In this document: one piece after another, positions 26,088 through 33,299 of the stretch
How the letters are laid out: the number at the start of each line of letters is the position of its first letter
Numbering within the stretch: the first letter of the stretch is position 1
Source of the DNA: JBBSJT01 sp041691015
GTDB lineage: Bacteria; Chlamydiota; Chlamydiia; Chlamydiales; Parachlamydiaceae
DNA: 64,000 nt
NCBI GenBank assembly: GCA_041691015.1
Contig: JBEPVN010000002.1
Coordinates: 13,699-77,698, forward strand
Direction of reading: 5' to 3'
Program-made: the position numbers and the translations under genes
Notes under the pieces: model-generated
Told to the model about the DNA's origin: nothing
Seen by the model: the letters and a program-made list of their open reading frames with translations, nothing else
Databases searched by the model: none

Positions 26088-27536
26088 ATGATTTCGACCC
26101 CTCCTGGAGTCTTCGATATTCTCCCCATCATCCAAGAAAAAAACGAATGGCGTAATTCCTTTCTTTGGAATTTTGTTGAAAATGAAATGCGTCAAGTCGC
26201 AAAAGACTTTGGTTACAATGAGATAAGAACGCCTATTTTTGAAAGAACAGAACTTTTTACAAGATCCGTCGGCGAAACATCCGATATTGTGACTAAAGAA
26301 ATGTATACATTTCAGGATAAAGGAGATAGATCCATGACGCTTCGTCCGGAAGGGACAGCTCCTGTCATGCGTTCTTTTATCGAGAACCAAATACACGTCA
26401 ATTTTCCGGTAACCAAATTATTTTACATCGGGCCGATGTTCCGCTATGAAAGAGCACAAGCCGGAAGATATCGCCAACACCATCAATGGGGTGTTGAAGC
26501 AATAGGGAATGCGTCTCCAGAACAAGATGTCGAAGTCATCGTCATGCTTTTGACCCTCTATCAGCGTTTAGGATTAAAAAATCTTAAGGTAAATTTGAAT
26601 TCGATCGGCAATCAAGAAAGCAGGAATAAATTTAGGACTGCGCTCCAAGAATACTACCGCCAATTTTTTGCGCAATTATCGCAAGACAGTAAAGTACGTT
26701 TTGAAAAAAACCCTTTACGCATTTTGGATTCCAAAGATGCAGGTGACATCAAAATCAATAAAGACGCGCCTTCCATTTTAGATTACCTCGATGACGAATG
26801 TAAAAAACATTTTGAGACAGTTCAAAAACTTCTTATTTCATTAAAAATATCTTTTGTTATCAATAACCATCTCGTGCGCGGTTTGGATTATTACAACAAA
26901 ACTGTTTTTGAAATTACGGCAGGGGAACTTGGGAGCCAAAACAGCATAGGAGCTGGAGGAAGATATGATGGCCTGCTAAAATCCCTTGGAGGCCCTGATT
27001 TAGCCTCTATTGGCTTTGGAACTGGTATTGAACGTATTATTCAAACAATGATCGGCCAAAATATCACCCCTAAAAAAAAGCAAGGCCCTTCTCTTTTCAT
27101 CATTCCGCTCGGCGATCAAGCAAAGCTTGCCTGTTTTTCCCTCCTTAATGATTTGCGTCAAAATGGAATATCTGCAGAAATGGATTTTACCGGAAAAAAA
27201 TTAAATAAAGTCATGCAATACGCAAATGACATTTCCGCAAAATATGTGGTTGTCGTCGGTGAAAACGAATTAAAGGCAGGAGTTGTTGACCTTAAAGAGA
27301 TGGATTCTCGTAACCAATCCAAAGTACCTTTAGAAAGTTTAACCAGAATTTTAAAGATCGAAACTGAAACCGAAGACTTTACCAAGATATGGAAAGATCT
27401 CTCCCATCCTTTCAAGCATCAATCAGAAGCGGATTTTTTTCTCAAAAAAATTACGCAAAACATCAGTGATATCAAAAACGTATCATCAAACCTCCTTCAA
27501 TCCATTGAGACAATCCAAGGGATATTAAAAACATAA
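26088..27536 (+). CDS. hisS: Histidyl-tRNA synthetase with C-terminal extension
   Basis: 482 residues; AAGGA lies 7 bases before the ATG. Class II motifs: TLRPEGTAPVMRSFIEN (motif 2 region), MFRYERAQAGRYRQHHQWGVEA, the His-specific RGLDYYNKTVFEI and motif 3 SIGFGTGIERI. The anticodon-binding domain (FIIPLGDQAKLACFSLLNDLR...) follows. Family members are usually about 420-430 residues; the last ~55 here (from FTKIWKDLSHPFK to the end) are additional and helical. In Chlamydia aspS follows; here mip does. Confidence 0.97.
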   Translation: MISTPPGVFDILPIIQEKNEWRNSFLWNFVENEMRQVAKDFGYNEIRTPIFERTELFTRSVGETSDIVTKEMYTFQDKGDRSMTLRPEGTAPVMRSFIENQIHVNFPVTKLFYIGPMFRYERAQAGRYRQHHQWGVEAIGNASPEQDVEVIVMLLTLYQRLGLKNLKVNLNSIGNQESRNKFRTALQEYYRQFFAQLSQDSKVRFEKNPLRILDSKDAGDIKINKDAPSILDYLDDECKKHFETVQKLLISLKISFVINNHLVRGLDYYNKTVFEITAGELGSQNSIGAGGRYDGLLKSLGGPDLASIGFGTGIERIIQTMIGQNITPKKKQGPSLFIIPLGDQAKLACFSLLNDLRQNGISAEMDFTGKKLNKVMQYANDISAKYVVVVGENELKAGVVDLKEMDSRNQSKVPLESLTRILKIETETEDFTKIWKDLSHPFKHQSEADFFLKKITQNISDIKNVSSNLLQSIETIQGILKT

Positions 27537-27597
27537 ATTTGTAGACAGAATTTGCAAAAATCCATACATTGTAACTTTTAATTTACCAGGAGGCTAT

Positions 27598-28416
27598 ATG
27601 CTTAAAAAAACTATTCTTGGCACATTGGCAGGAATGACATCTATTTTAGCGTTTGGATCGCTTAGTGCAGACGTTGCAGTTAAAAATCCTACAGTGATCC
27701 CCGCATCTGCATCTGAAAAAGAAGAAATGACGAAGCTTTCAGAAGCATTCGGTCACTTCATCGGAAGAAATTTGCATACACCCGGCATGAATTTCGATCT
27801 CGAAATGATCATCAAAGGCATGCGCGACGGCTCTGCCGGAAAACCAGCTCCGATGAGCGATCAGGAATATGAAATGTTGCTTGGAAAAATGCAGGAAAAA
27901 GCTTTTAAAGAACTTTCAGCGACAAATCTTAAAAATGCAGATGCATTCATCATCGAAAACAAATCAAAACCAAATGTCAAAGAGATTGAACCAGGTAAGC
28001 TCCAGTTCACAGTTTTAAAAGATGGTAACGGAGCTACTGTTGTAGAACATAACGCTCCTTTAATTAATTATAAAGGCTCTTACATAGACGGTACTGTATT
28101 TAGTACATCTGAAGAAGCCGGCGGGCCTATCACGATTCCTTTAGACCAAACAATTCCAGGCTTTAGCAAGGGAATTCTTGGGATGAAAGAAGGCGAAAAG
28201 AGAAAATTATTTGTTCACCCGGATATGGGGTACGGAACTACAGGACAGCTTCCTCCAAATTCTCTTCTAATCTTTGAAATCGAAGTTTTAAAAGCAGATA
28301 ACAAAGACCAAGCATCTAATCAGTCTGCAAATGCAGATGATGATTATGATGATGAGGACGATACAGATGATGCAGATGACAAAAAAACACCTGCAGCCCC
28401 TATGAAAAAAGCTTAA
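27598..28416 (+). CDS. mip: Mip-like FKBP-type peptidyl-prolyl isomerase
   Basis: 272 residues with a strong AGGAGG site and signal peptide (MLKKTILGTLAGMTSILAFGSLSA). The N-terminal helical dimerisation domain (SEAFGHFIGRNLHTPGMNFDLEMIIKGM) is followed by the FKBP domain (INYKGSYIDGTVFSTS; IPGFSKGILGMKEGEKRKLFVHPDMGYG). The last 30 residues are an Asp-rich tail (DDDYDDEDDTDDADD) coded by GAT runs. Mip proteins are surface or periplasmic folding factors linked to infectivity in Legionella and Chlamydia. A strong terminator follows. Confidence 0.93.
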   Translation: MLKKTILGTLAGMTSILAFGSLSADVAVKNPTVIPASASEKEEMTKLSEAFGHFIGRNLHTPGMNFDLEMIIKGMRDGSAGKPAPMSDQEYEMLLGKMQEKAFKELSATNLKNADAFIIENKSKPNVKEIEPGKLQFTVLKDGNGATVVEHNAPLINYKGSYIDGTVFSTSEEAGGPITIPLDQTIPGFSKGILGMKEGEKRKLFVHPDMGYGTTGQLPPNSLLIFEIEVLKADNKDQASNQSANADDDYDDEDDTDDADDKKTPAAPMKKA

Positions 28417-28440
28417 TAGCTTATCGTCAGCTTTGTTAAT

Positions 28441-28490
28441 AAAGGGCTTTGGAGATTTGAAAAAAATCTCCAAAGCCCTTTTTGTTTTTA
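28441..28490 (+). terminator. Rho-independent terminator of mip
   Basis: Perfect 18-base arms (28441-28458 and 28464-28481) around a 5-base loop, followed by TTTGTTTTT. Textbook form. Confidence 0.92.
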
Positions 28491-28625
28491 GCTATGTAGC
28501 TTAAAACTTCAGCCTTAAGTTGTTTACAAGGGCTAAAGCTCTATTGCCTTAGATGCGGTAAAAGCATGTGGCTACATGCGTCAGCACATACGCGTTAAGC
28601 TATTACACATAAAAATGTCCGAAAC

Positions 28626-28746
28626 AGGGTCCTTAGGTCAGGCTTGACAGTATGACAGTTTTTTTTTTAATTATGCAAGATTAAATTCTTAAGTAAAAAA
28701 AACCTGCCATACTGTCAAGCCTGACCCCTATATGACCCCTACATTT
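28626..28746. repeat. REP-like inverted repeat (GGTCAGGCTTGACAGTATG)
   Basis: Arms 28636-28654 and 28708-28726 are a perfect 19-base inverted repeat, flanked inside by T and A runs and outside by GGGTCC / GACCCC-type words. Palindromes of the form GGGGTCAGG.TTGACA are, as I recall, typical of REP elements moved by RAYT (IS200-like) transposases in several bacterial groups. No transposase is in the window. Confidence 0.7.
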
Positions 28747-28778
28747 ATTAGCCCGATGTAAAGTGTACTAGCATCCTG

Positions 28779-28807
28779 TTGAAAAAAATCTTCCGTTTCT
28801 ATATATT
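28779..28807 (+). promoter_or_regulatory. Sigma70-type promoter of trmL
   Basis: TTGAAA at 28779-28784 and TATATT at 28802-28807 with 17-base spacing, 22 bases before the start codon. Confidence 0.5.
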
Positions 28808-28829
28808 TTCAATACAAATAGGATTTTAA

Positions 28830-29285
28830 ATGAAAATTATACTTATCGAACCGCAAATTCCACAAAATACAGGGAACATCGTAAGAACGGCTGCAGTCAC
28901 AGGGTGCGACGTCATTATCTATAATCCAGGTTTCAGCACTTCTGATCGTATGCTTAAAAGAGCAGGTCTTGATTATTGGGAAGGGGTAACTGTTCAGATC
29001 ATTGATGAGCTTGAAGATCTAATCAAACTTCTAGAGGATGCCAAAAACAACTTTTATTTTTATTCCAGTAAAGCCTCTACTGTTTATTCCAATATCTCCT
29101 ATTCTTCAGATGACTTTCTGATCTTTGGATCGGAACAGACCGGACTTCCGGAAATATTTTCAGAAAAATGGCCGGACCGTTTTGCAACGATCCCTATGAA
29201 AAAAGGGGCTAGATGTTTAAACCTTGCTACCAGTACTGGAATTGTTGTATATGAGGCGTTCAAACAATTGAATTTTTCTTTCTGA
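28830..29285 (+). CDS. trmL: tRNA (cytidine/uridine-2'-O-)-methyltransferase TrmL
   Basis: 151 residues, the compact SpoU/TrmL knot fold without extra domains. Motifs: IEPQIPQNTGNIVRTAAVTG (start), FGSEQTGLPE, and the C-terminal MKKGARCLNLATSTGIVVYEA that binds SAM. TrmL methylates the wobble ribose of certain tRNA-Leu. Same place as the SpoU gene between mip and trxA in Chlamydia. Its last 69 bases overlap the convergent gene 29217-29963. Confidence 0.93.
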   Translation: MKIILIEPQIPQNTGNIVRTAAVTGCDVIIYNPGFSTSDRMLKRAGLDYWEGVTVQIIDELEDLIKLLEDAKNNFYFYSSKASTVYSNISYSSDDFLIFGSEQTGLPEIFSEKWPDRFATIPMKKGARCLNLATSTGIVVYEAFKQLNFSF

Positions 29286-29963
29286 TCTAAGTGAGCTTAC
29301 AATCTCTAATTTTTCATCTCTTTTTTGTCCAAATTGAAGATAATTTTCTAAATATTCAATTTCTATCAAAAAATGAAATACTTTATTTATTTTTTTGTGT
29401 TTTGCGCTGAGGACAATTTTTGCATTTCCATAACTATCTTTTTCGCTCATAGAATATCTCATGCAATAGCCAGCAGGAAAAAGATTTATAGTATCTTCAC
29501 GTTTAATTTGAGGATAAAATCCCTTCATTTTTATGATCTGATTGCGAATCTTCATATAATCTTCTTTTTTCTTAAACGCAAACATCTCACGGATCAAAAG
29601 TTTGCAATTAAGCTGCAAAATTGTCTGGATTTCATCTGTTGGGATAACTTCATAAAATATTTGTAGACGTTTTGCAACACATTCAACTTTTACCAACATG
29701 TTTTTAAGTTTAGGATCATCGTCGTCTTTTTGAAGGGTTTCCCTTATTTTTGTTAACAAAAAACAAATATTATTTTTAAAACGTGCAGGAAAATCCTTTT
29801 TTTCACTTTCGTTGCAATATTCTAATAAACAGCTGAATTGCAAATTTAAGAAATCAAGTGTGGATTTTCTATCTTGTGCAGATGTGTCTGAAAACACAAC
29901 TATTGTCGGAATATCCATATACGATAAAACCGACAATGTTGCATCACCTATTTGGAAATGCAT
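29217..29963 (-). CDS. Hypothetical protein, overlapping trmL tail-to-tail
   Basis: 248 residues, mostly helical with many Lys and Phe; no signal, membrane segment or known motif. The first ~40 residues are beta-rich (ATLSVLSYMDIPTIVVFSD). The 3' end overlaps the 3' end of trmL by 69 bases on the other strand. It starts 14 bases after trxA's stop and may share its transcript. Codon use is as AT-rich as that of neighbouring accessory genes. Function unknown. Confidence 0.65.
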   Translation of the reverse strand: MHFQIGDATLSVLSYMDIPTIVVFSDTSAQDRKSTLDFLNLQFSCLLEYCNESEKKDFPARFKNNICFLLTKIRETLQKDDDDPKLKNMLVKVECVAKRLQIFYEVIPTDEIQTILQLNCKLLIREMFAFKKKEDYMKIRNQIIKMKGFYPQIKREDTINLFPAGYCMRYSMSEKDSYGNAKIVLSAKHKKINKVFHFLIEIEYLENYLQFGQKRDEKLEIVSSLRSERKIQLFERLIYNNSSTGSKV

Positions 29964-29976
29964 TTCTTTAAATCTA

Positions 29977-30297
29977 TTAAAGAGCTTGAGTGATCATGTC
30001 TTTTAAATCGTCCTTACCTTTCAGGCCGACGATGCGCTTAATTTCTTTTCCATCTTTGAACAAAATAATGGTCGGAATGGATGTAACGCCAAAAGAAGCT
30101 GTCACTTTTTGGGCATTTTCAATGTCTAATTTGGCAATTTTTGCCTGACCCTGCATCTCATTTGATAGTTCTTCAACGATCGGGGCAATCATGCGGCAAG
30201 GTCCGCACCAGTCTGCGTAAAAGTCAACCAATGTAACCCCGGTTGCAATTTCATTTTGAAAATTATTGTCATCAAGATATTTAAGATTCCCGCTCAT
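29977..30297 (-). CDS. trxA: Thioredoxin
   Basis: 106 residues from ATG 30297 (preceded by GGGAG). The upstream extension of the frame is not conserved thioredoxin sequence. Active site WCGPC in FYADWCGPCRM, cis-Pro in SIPTIILF, all canonical. General cytoplasmic disulfide reductase. Order trmL-trxA is as in Chlamydia, with one unknown gene inserted. Confidence 0.97.
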   Translation of the reverse strand: MSGNLKYLDDNNFQNEIATGVTLVDFYADWCGPCRMIAPIVEELSNEMQGQAKIAKLDIENAQKVTASFGVTSIPTIILFKDGKEIKRIVGLKGKDDLKDMITQAL

Positions 30298-30448
30298 TGG
30301 TATTACTCCCTTTTTTTGTTTGATGTTTAAATTATAGCAGAGGACGCTCGTTTTTTTCCATTTAAAAAAGCTTTCACTCCTTTCTTGAAAAAATAACATC
30401 ATTTCAGTTACACTGTCTATTCCTACTAGATTAAAATGGTTTAAAAAT

Positions 30449-31390
30449 ATGAACGAAAAAAGCAATCCTTATTTGGTATTAGCCTACTATCAAATTACCC
30501 CTCTTGCAGATCCTAAAGAAGAAGTTTTGATACATAAAAATTTCTTTAAAGGCAGGGATGTGACTTCTCGGATTTATATTTCCGAAGATGGAATCAACGG
30601 CCAAATGTGCGCTTCTTGCCAAGATGCAGAAGATTATATTACATGGATTGGCACAAGAGATGAGTTCAAAGATATGCCATTTAAGATCACGCCTCATCAC
30701 GAACAAGCTTTTCCAAGGACTGTTGTTAAGTATCGAAAACAGCTTGTAGCTTATGATCGCCCGGTAGATATGCAAAAGCGAGGTCTTCACGTCTCTCCAA
30801 AAGAGTGGAAAGCGATGCTTGAAGAAAAAAATTCCAAAATTTTAATTGACGTACGCAATGACTACGAATGGAAAGTCGGACATTTTGAAGGAGCGGATTT
30901 ACCGCCTTGCGGGACATTTCGCGAATTTGATAATTACGCAAAAGATCTAAAAACCAAAGTCGACCCTAAAAACACACCTGTCATGATGTATTGTACAGGC
31001 GGAATCCGTTGTGAATTTTATTCTGCTGCCCTCATGGATCATGGATTTGAAAAAGTATACCAACTAGATGGCGGTGTTATCAATTACGGCATAGAAGAAG
31101 GAAGCGAACATTGGCTTGGAAAATTGTTTGTATTTGACGATAGGCTTGTAGTTCCAATAGCCGATGAAAAAACAAAAGTCATTGGAACATGCCACCATTG
31201 CAGCACTCAGTTTGAATCTTATTACAACTGCGCCAATATGGATTGTAATCAATTGTTTATTTGCTGTCCTGACTGTCTAAAAGAGTTTGCCGGCTGCTGC
31301 CATGAGACTTGTAAAAATGCAGACCGTGTACGGCCCTATCAGCATCAGACGCATAAGCCCTTCTTGAGGTTGCACCACTACCGCAAGTGA
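30449..31390 (+). CDS. trhO: tRNA uridine(34) hydroxylase TrhO (YceA-type rhodanese)
   Basis: 313 residues. The N-terminal acylphosphatase-like domain (LVLAYYQITPLADPKEE; SEDGINGQMCAS) leads to a rhodanese domain with its catalytic Cys in MYCTGGIRCEFYSAAL. A Cys-rich C-terminus (GTCHHCSTQF, CANMDCNQLFICCPDC, GCCHETC) probably binds zinc. TrhO performs oxygen-dependent 5-hydroxylation of U34. It is divergent from trxA with 151 bases between the starts. Confidence 0.9.
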   Translation: MNEKSNPYLVLAYYQITPLADPKEEVLIHKNFFKGRDVTSRIYISEDGINGQMCASCQDAEDYITWIGTRDEFKDMPFKITPHHEQAFPRTVVKYRKQLVAYDRPVDMQKRGLHVSPKEWKAMLEEKNSKILIDVRNDYEWKVGHFEGADLPPCGTFREFDNYAKDLKTKVDPKNTPVMMYCTGGIRCEFYSAALMDHGFEKVYQLDGGVINYGIEEGSEHWLGKLFVFDDRLVVPIADEKTKVIGTCHHCSTQFESYYNCANMDCNQLFICCPDCLKEFAGCCHETCKNADRVRPYQHQTHKPFLRLHHYRK

Positions 31391-31427
31391 TGGAAGTTTT
31401 TTTAAAGCAAAAAAAACTTGTACCGTT

Positions 31428-32708
31428 TTAGAGCAATCTGAGGCTAGCATGGACTAGAGGCAGCTGCTCCCAGCTTGTGGTGTTGTGGCACGATTTGAAG
31501 TCTCTCTTCATGTGCCAGTGAGAACTTGTTCCCATAGCCCCAAAAAAGATTTTATTCTTACCGAATTTTTTATTCAATTCGTCCACTGCATGCATCAAAG
31601 CCTTACGTTTTTCATTTACCGGCTTTAAGAATAGGTCCGGAACAATATCTTTTTCTTCGCATAAATCCAAAAGAATGATTCCGCATTTTTTATACGCTTG
31701 ATTTGGTTTGAAAATGCTTTTTAAGCACTTCTTTGCAGCTGTGATGATTTCAGATGTATCGTTAGTCGGTACTTCAAAAGCCTTCGTGGAATTGAATTGA
31801 AGACGATTAAATTCATGGGATTTTATCTGATGCGTTTCTAAAAAAACATAAATTGCTTTTGCAAAACTGTTTTGTTTTCTAAGTTTGACAGAAGCCCTTG
31901 CAGCGTACGTTGAAAGAGCTTCTGCAATTTCTGATTCTTCAGTTAAAAAATGCCCGAACGAGCGCGAGCTTGTAATATTTTTTTTGGATGCAGCTTCCTC
32001 AAAATCCAAACAGGAAAAGCCCTGCAGTTCTAAAAACATTCGCTCCCCTACAACCCCCATTTTTTTTCTGATAAATGTGACGTCGGAAGAAATAAAATCG
32101 TAAACGGTATAAATTCCTATGCCGTTTAATCTTGCTTTAAGGTTAAAACCAATTCCCCACACCTCTCCAATAGGATATTTTTTAAAGATCTCTTCCCTAA
32201 AACTTTTTAAACTTAAATCAAAAACAATTTTTTTGGATTTTTTGGCTAAATTATTAGCTACTTTTGCCAAAGTTTTGGTTGGCCCTATTCCTACGGAAAT
32301 CGGAATGCCTACCCATCTTTTAACAGTATTTCTTAAAATATGCGCAATGGCACAAATTTCTTCCGAAGTCATAATGGACGGATATTTCAAAAAAGTTTCA
32401 TCAATGGAATAAATTTGCATTTCAGGAGCCATGCTGCCCAAAACATTCATTACCCTCCTTGAGATATCCCCATAAAGCTCATAGTTGGAAGAATAAATGA
32501 TGATCTTGGATCGCTTGCAAAAAGACTCAATCTTAAAAAAAGGCTCTCCCATTTTGATGCCAAGGGCTTTAACTTCTTCAGACCTTGCAATTACGCATCC
32601 GTCATTATTGGAAAGAACAAGGACCGGTTTATTTTCAAGCCGCGGATTTAAAAGCCTCTCACAAGAAACATAAAAATTATTGCAATCTGCTAAAATAAAG
32701 TGGCTCAT
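31428..32708 (-). CDS. umuC: DNA polymerase V catalytic subunit UmuC
   Basis: 426 residues from ATG 32708, which overlaps the umuD stop as ATGA; the frame could extend 33 bases upstream but only this start gives the family N-terminus MSHFILADCNNFYVSCERL. Catalytic SIDE is in MQIYSIDETFLKYP; the palm motif, helix-hairpin-helix (VWGIGFNLKARLNGIGI) and C-terminal DUF4113-type end are present. It performs error-prone bypass of DNA lesions with UmuD'. Chlamydiaceae lack it, and it marks this as an environmental lineage. Confidence 0.95.
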   Translation of the reverse strand: MSHFILADCNNFYVSCERLLNPRLENKPVLVLSNNDGCVIARSEEVKALGIKMGEPFFKIESFCKRSKIIIYSSNYELYGDISRRVMNVLGSMAPEMQIYSIDETFLKYPSIMTSEEICAIAHILRNTVKRWVGIPISVGIGPTKTLAKVANNLAKKSKKIVFDLSLKSFREEIFKKYPIGEVWGIGFNLKARLNGIGIYTVYDFISSDVTFIRKKMGVVGERMFLELQGFSCLDFEEAASKKNITSSRSFGHFLTEESEIAEALSTYAARASVKLRKQNSFAKAIYVFLETHQIKSHEFNRLQFNSTKAFEVPTNDTSEIITAAKKCLKSIFKPNQAYKKCGIILLDLCEEKDIVPDLFLKPVNEKRKALMHAVDELNKKFGKNKIFFGAMGTSSHWHMKRDFKSCHNTTSWEQLPLVHASLRLL

Positions 32709-33220
32709 AGATGATGGATCACATTTGTGACAACACCCCAAAACACAAGTTCCATCTCTTCTGTGATATCTATCGAAGGATAATCATCATTTTCTGCTAC
32801 AAGTTCTATTTTGTTTTGTGAGCGACTCAATCTTTTGACCGTAAGCTCCCCGTTAACGCTTGCAATCACAATCTTGCCATGAGATGGCTCGATACTGCGA
32901 TCAACAATTAAGATATCGTTATGATGGATGCCTGCTTTAATCATCGATGAGCCGGACACCTTAAGAAAAAATGTCGCCGATGGATGTTTGATCAGCAATT
33001 CATTTAAGTCTAGCCTATCTTCAATATAGTCATCTGCAGGCGATGGAAAGCCTGCTGAAACTGTATGCTGATAAAAGGGCAATAGATAACATTTGTTATG
33101 AATGAATTTCATGACAGAATCAATTTCAGAGACAGGAATGCGAATGGCTTTTGTCTCTACACCAAATTTGCCGCTGCCCTTTGGTCTTCCGGAGCCTTTT
33201 CTAATTCCACCAGAACCCAT
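32705..33220 (-). CDS. umuD: UmuD, self-cleaving subunit of DNA polymerase V
   Basis: 171 residues. Serine-lysine dyad Ser92 (KVSGSSMIKAG) and Lys129 (ELTVKRL), 37 residues apart as in E. coli UmuD (60/97). Cleavage would occur at Ala56-Gly57 (SAGFPSPADDYIEDR). The N-terminal ~45 residues are an extension with GGIRKGSGRPKGSGKFG, a motif seen in UmuD proteins outside enterobacteria. RecA filaments trigger cleavage. A strong AGGAGG site precedes the ATG; upstream lies the dyad at 33246-33269. Confidence 0.94.
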   Translation of the reverse strand: MGSGGIRKGSGRPKGSGKFGVETKAIRIPVSEIDSVMKFIHNKCYLLPFYQHTVSAGFPSPADDYIEDRLDLNELLIKHPSATFFLKVSGSSMIKAGIHHNDILIVDRSIEPSHGKIVIASVNGELTVKRLSRSQNKIELVAENDDYPSIDITEEMELVFWGVVTNVIHHL

Positions 33221-33245
33221 ATAAACCTCCTTGTTTTTTAAGTAT

Positions 33246-33269
33246 TTTGATTATTGCACACTAATCAAA
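33246..33269. promoter_or_regulatory. Operator-like dyad upstream of umuD
   Basis: TTTGATTA and TAATCAAA are perfect 8-base arms separated by 8 bases. On the umuD strand TTGATT in the first arm and TACTTA 18 bases on could be the promoter, so a bound repressor would block it. It does not match E. coli (CTGTN8ACAG) or Gram-positive (GAACN4GTTC) LexA boxes. Confidence 0.5.
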
Positions 33270-33299
33270 TTCAAAACAAGATGATTTATGTCCTTTCCT

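Larger units (their letters stand above)
28482..28829. other. Intergenic stretch with degraded and REP-like repeats
   Basis: No open frame of note. 28490-28550 contains TGTAGCTTAA, TTGTTTAC and GGGCTAAAGC, words shared with the inverted elements at 15177 and 57111, probably a decayed copy. 28626-28746 holds the REP-like palindrome listed separately. The trmL promoter closes the stretch. Confidence 0.7.

Noticed and set aside
27611..27628. TTGGCACATTGGCAGG as a sigma54 promoter
   Set aside because: -12 TTGC is missing; it codes for the Mip signal peptide.
30298..30465. N-terminal extension of thioredoxin (56 residues)
   Set aside because: Not thioredoxin-like; ATG 30297 has a ribosome binding site and gives the standard length.
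33160..33215. AT-hook-like GRPKGSG motif in UmuD as sign of a DNA-binding fusion
   Set aside because: This N-terminal extension is common in UmuD proteins outside enterobacteria, so it is not special to this organism.
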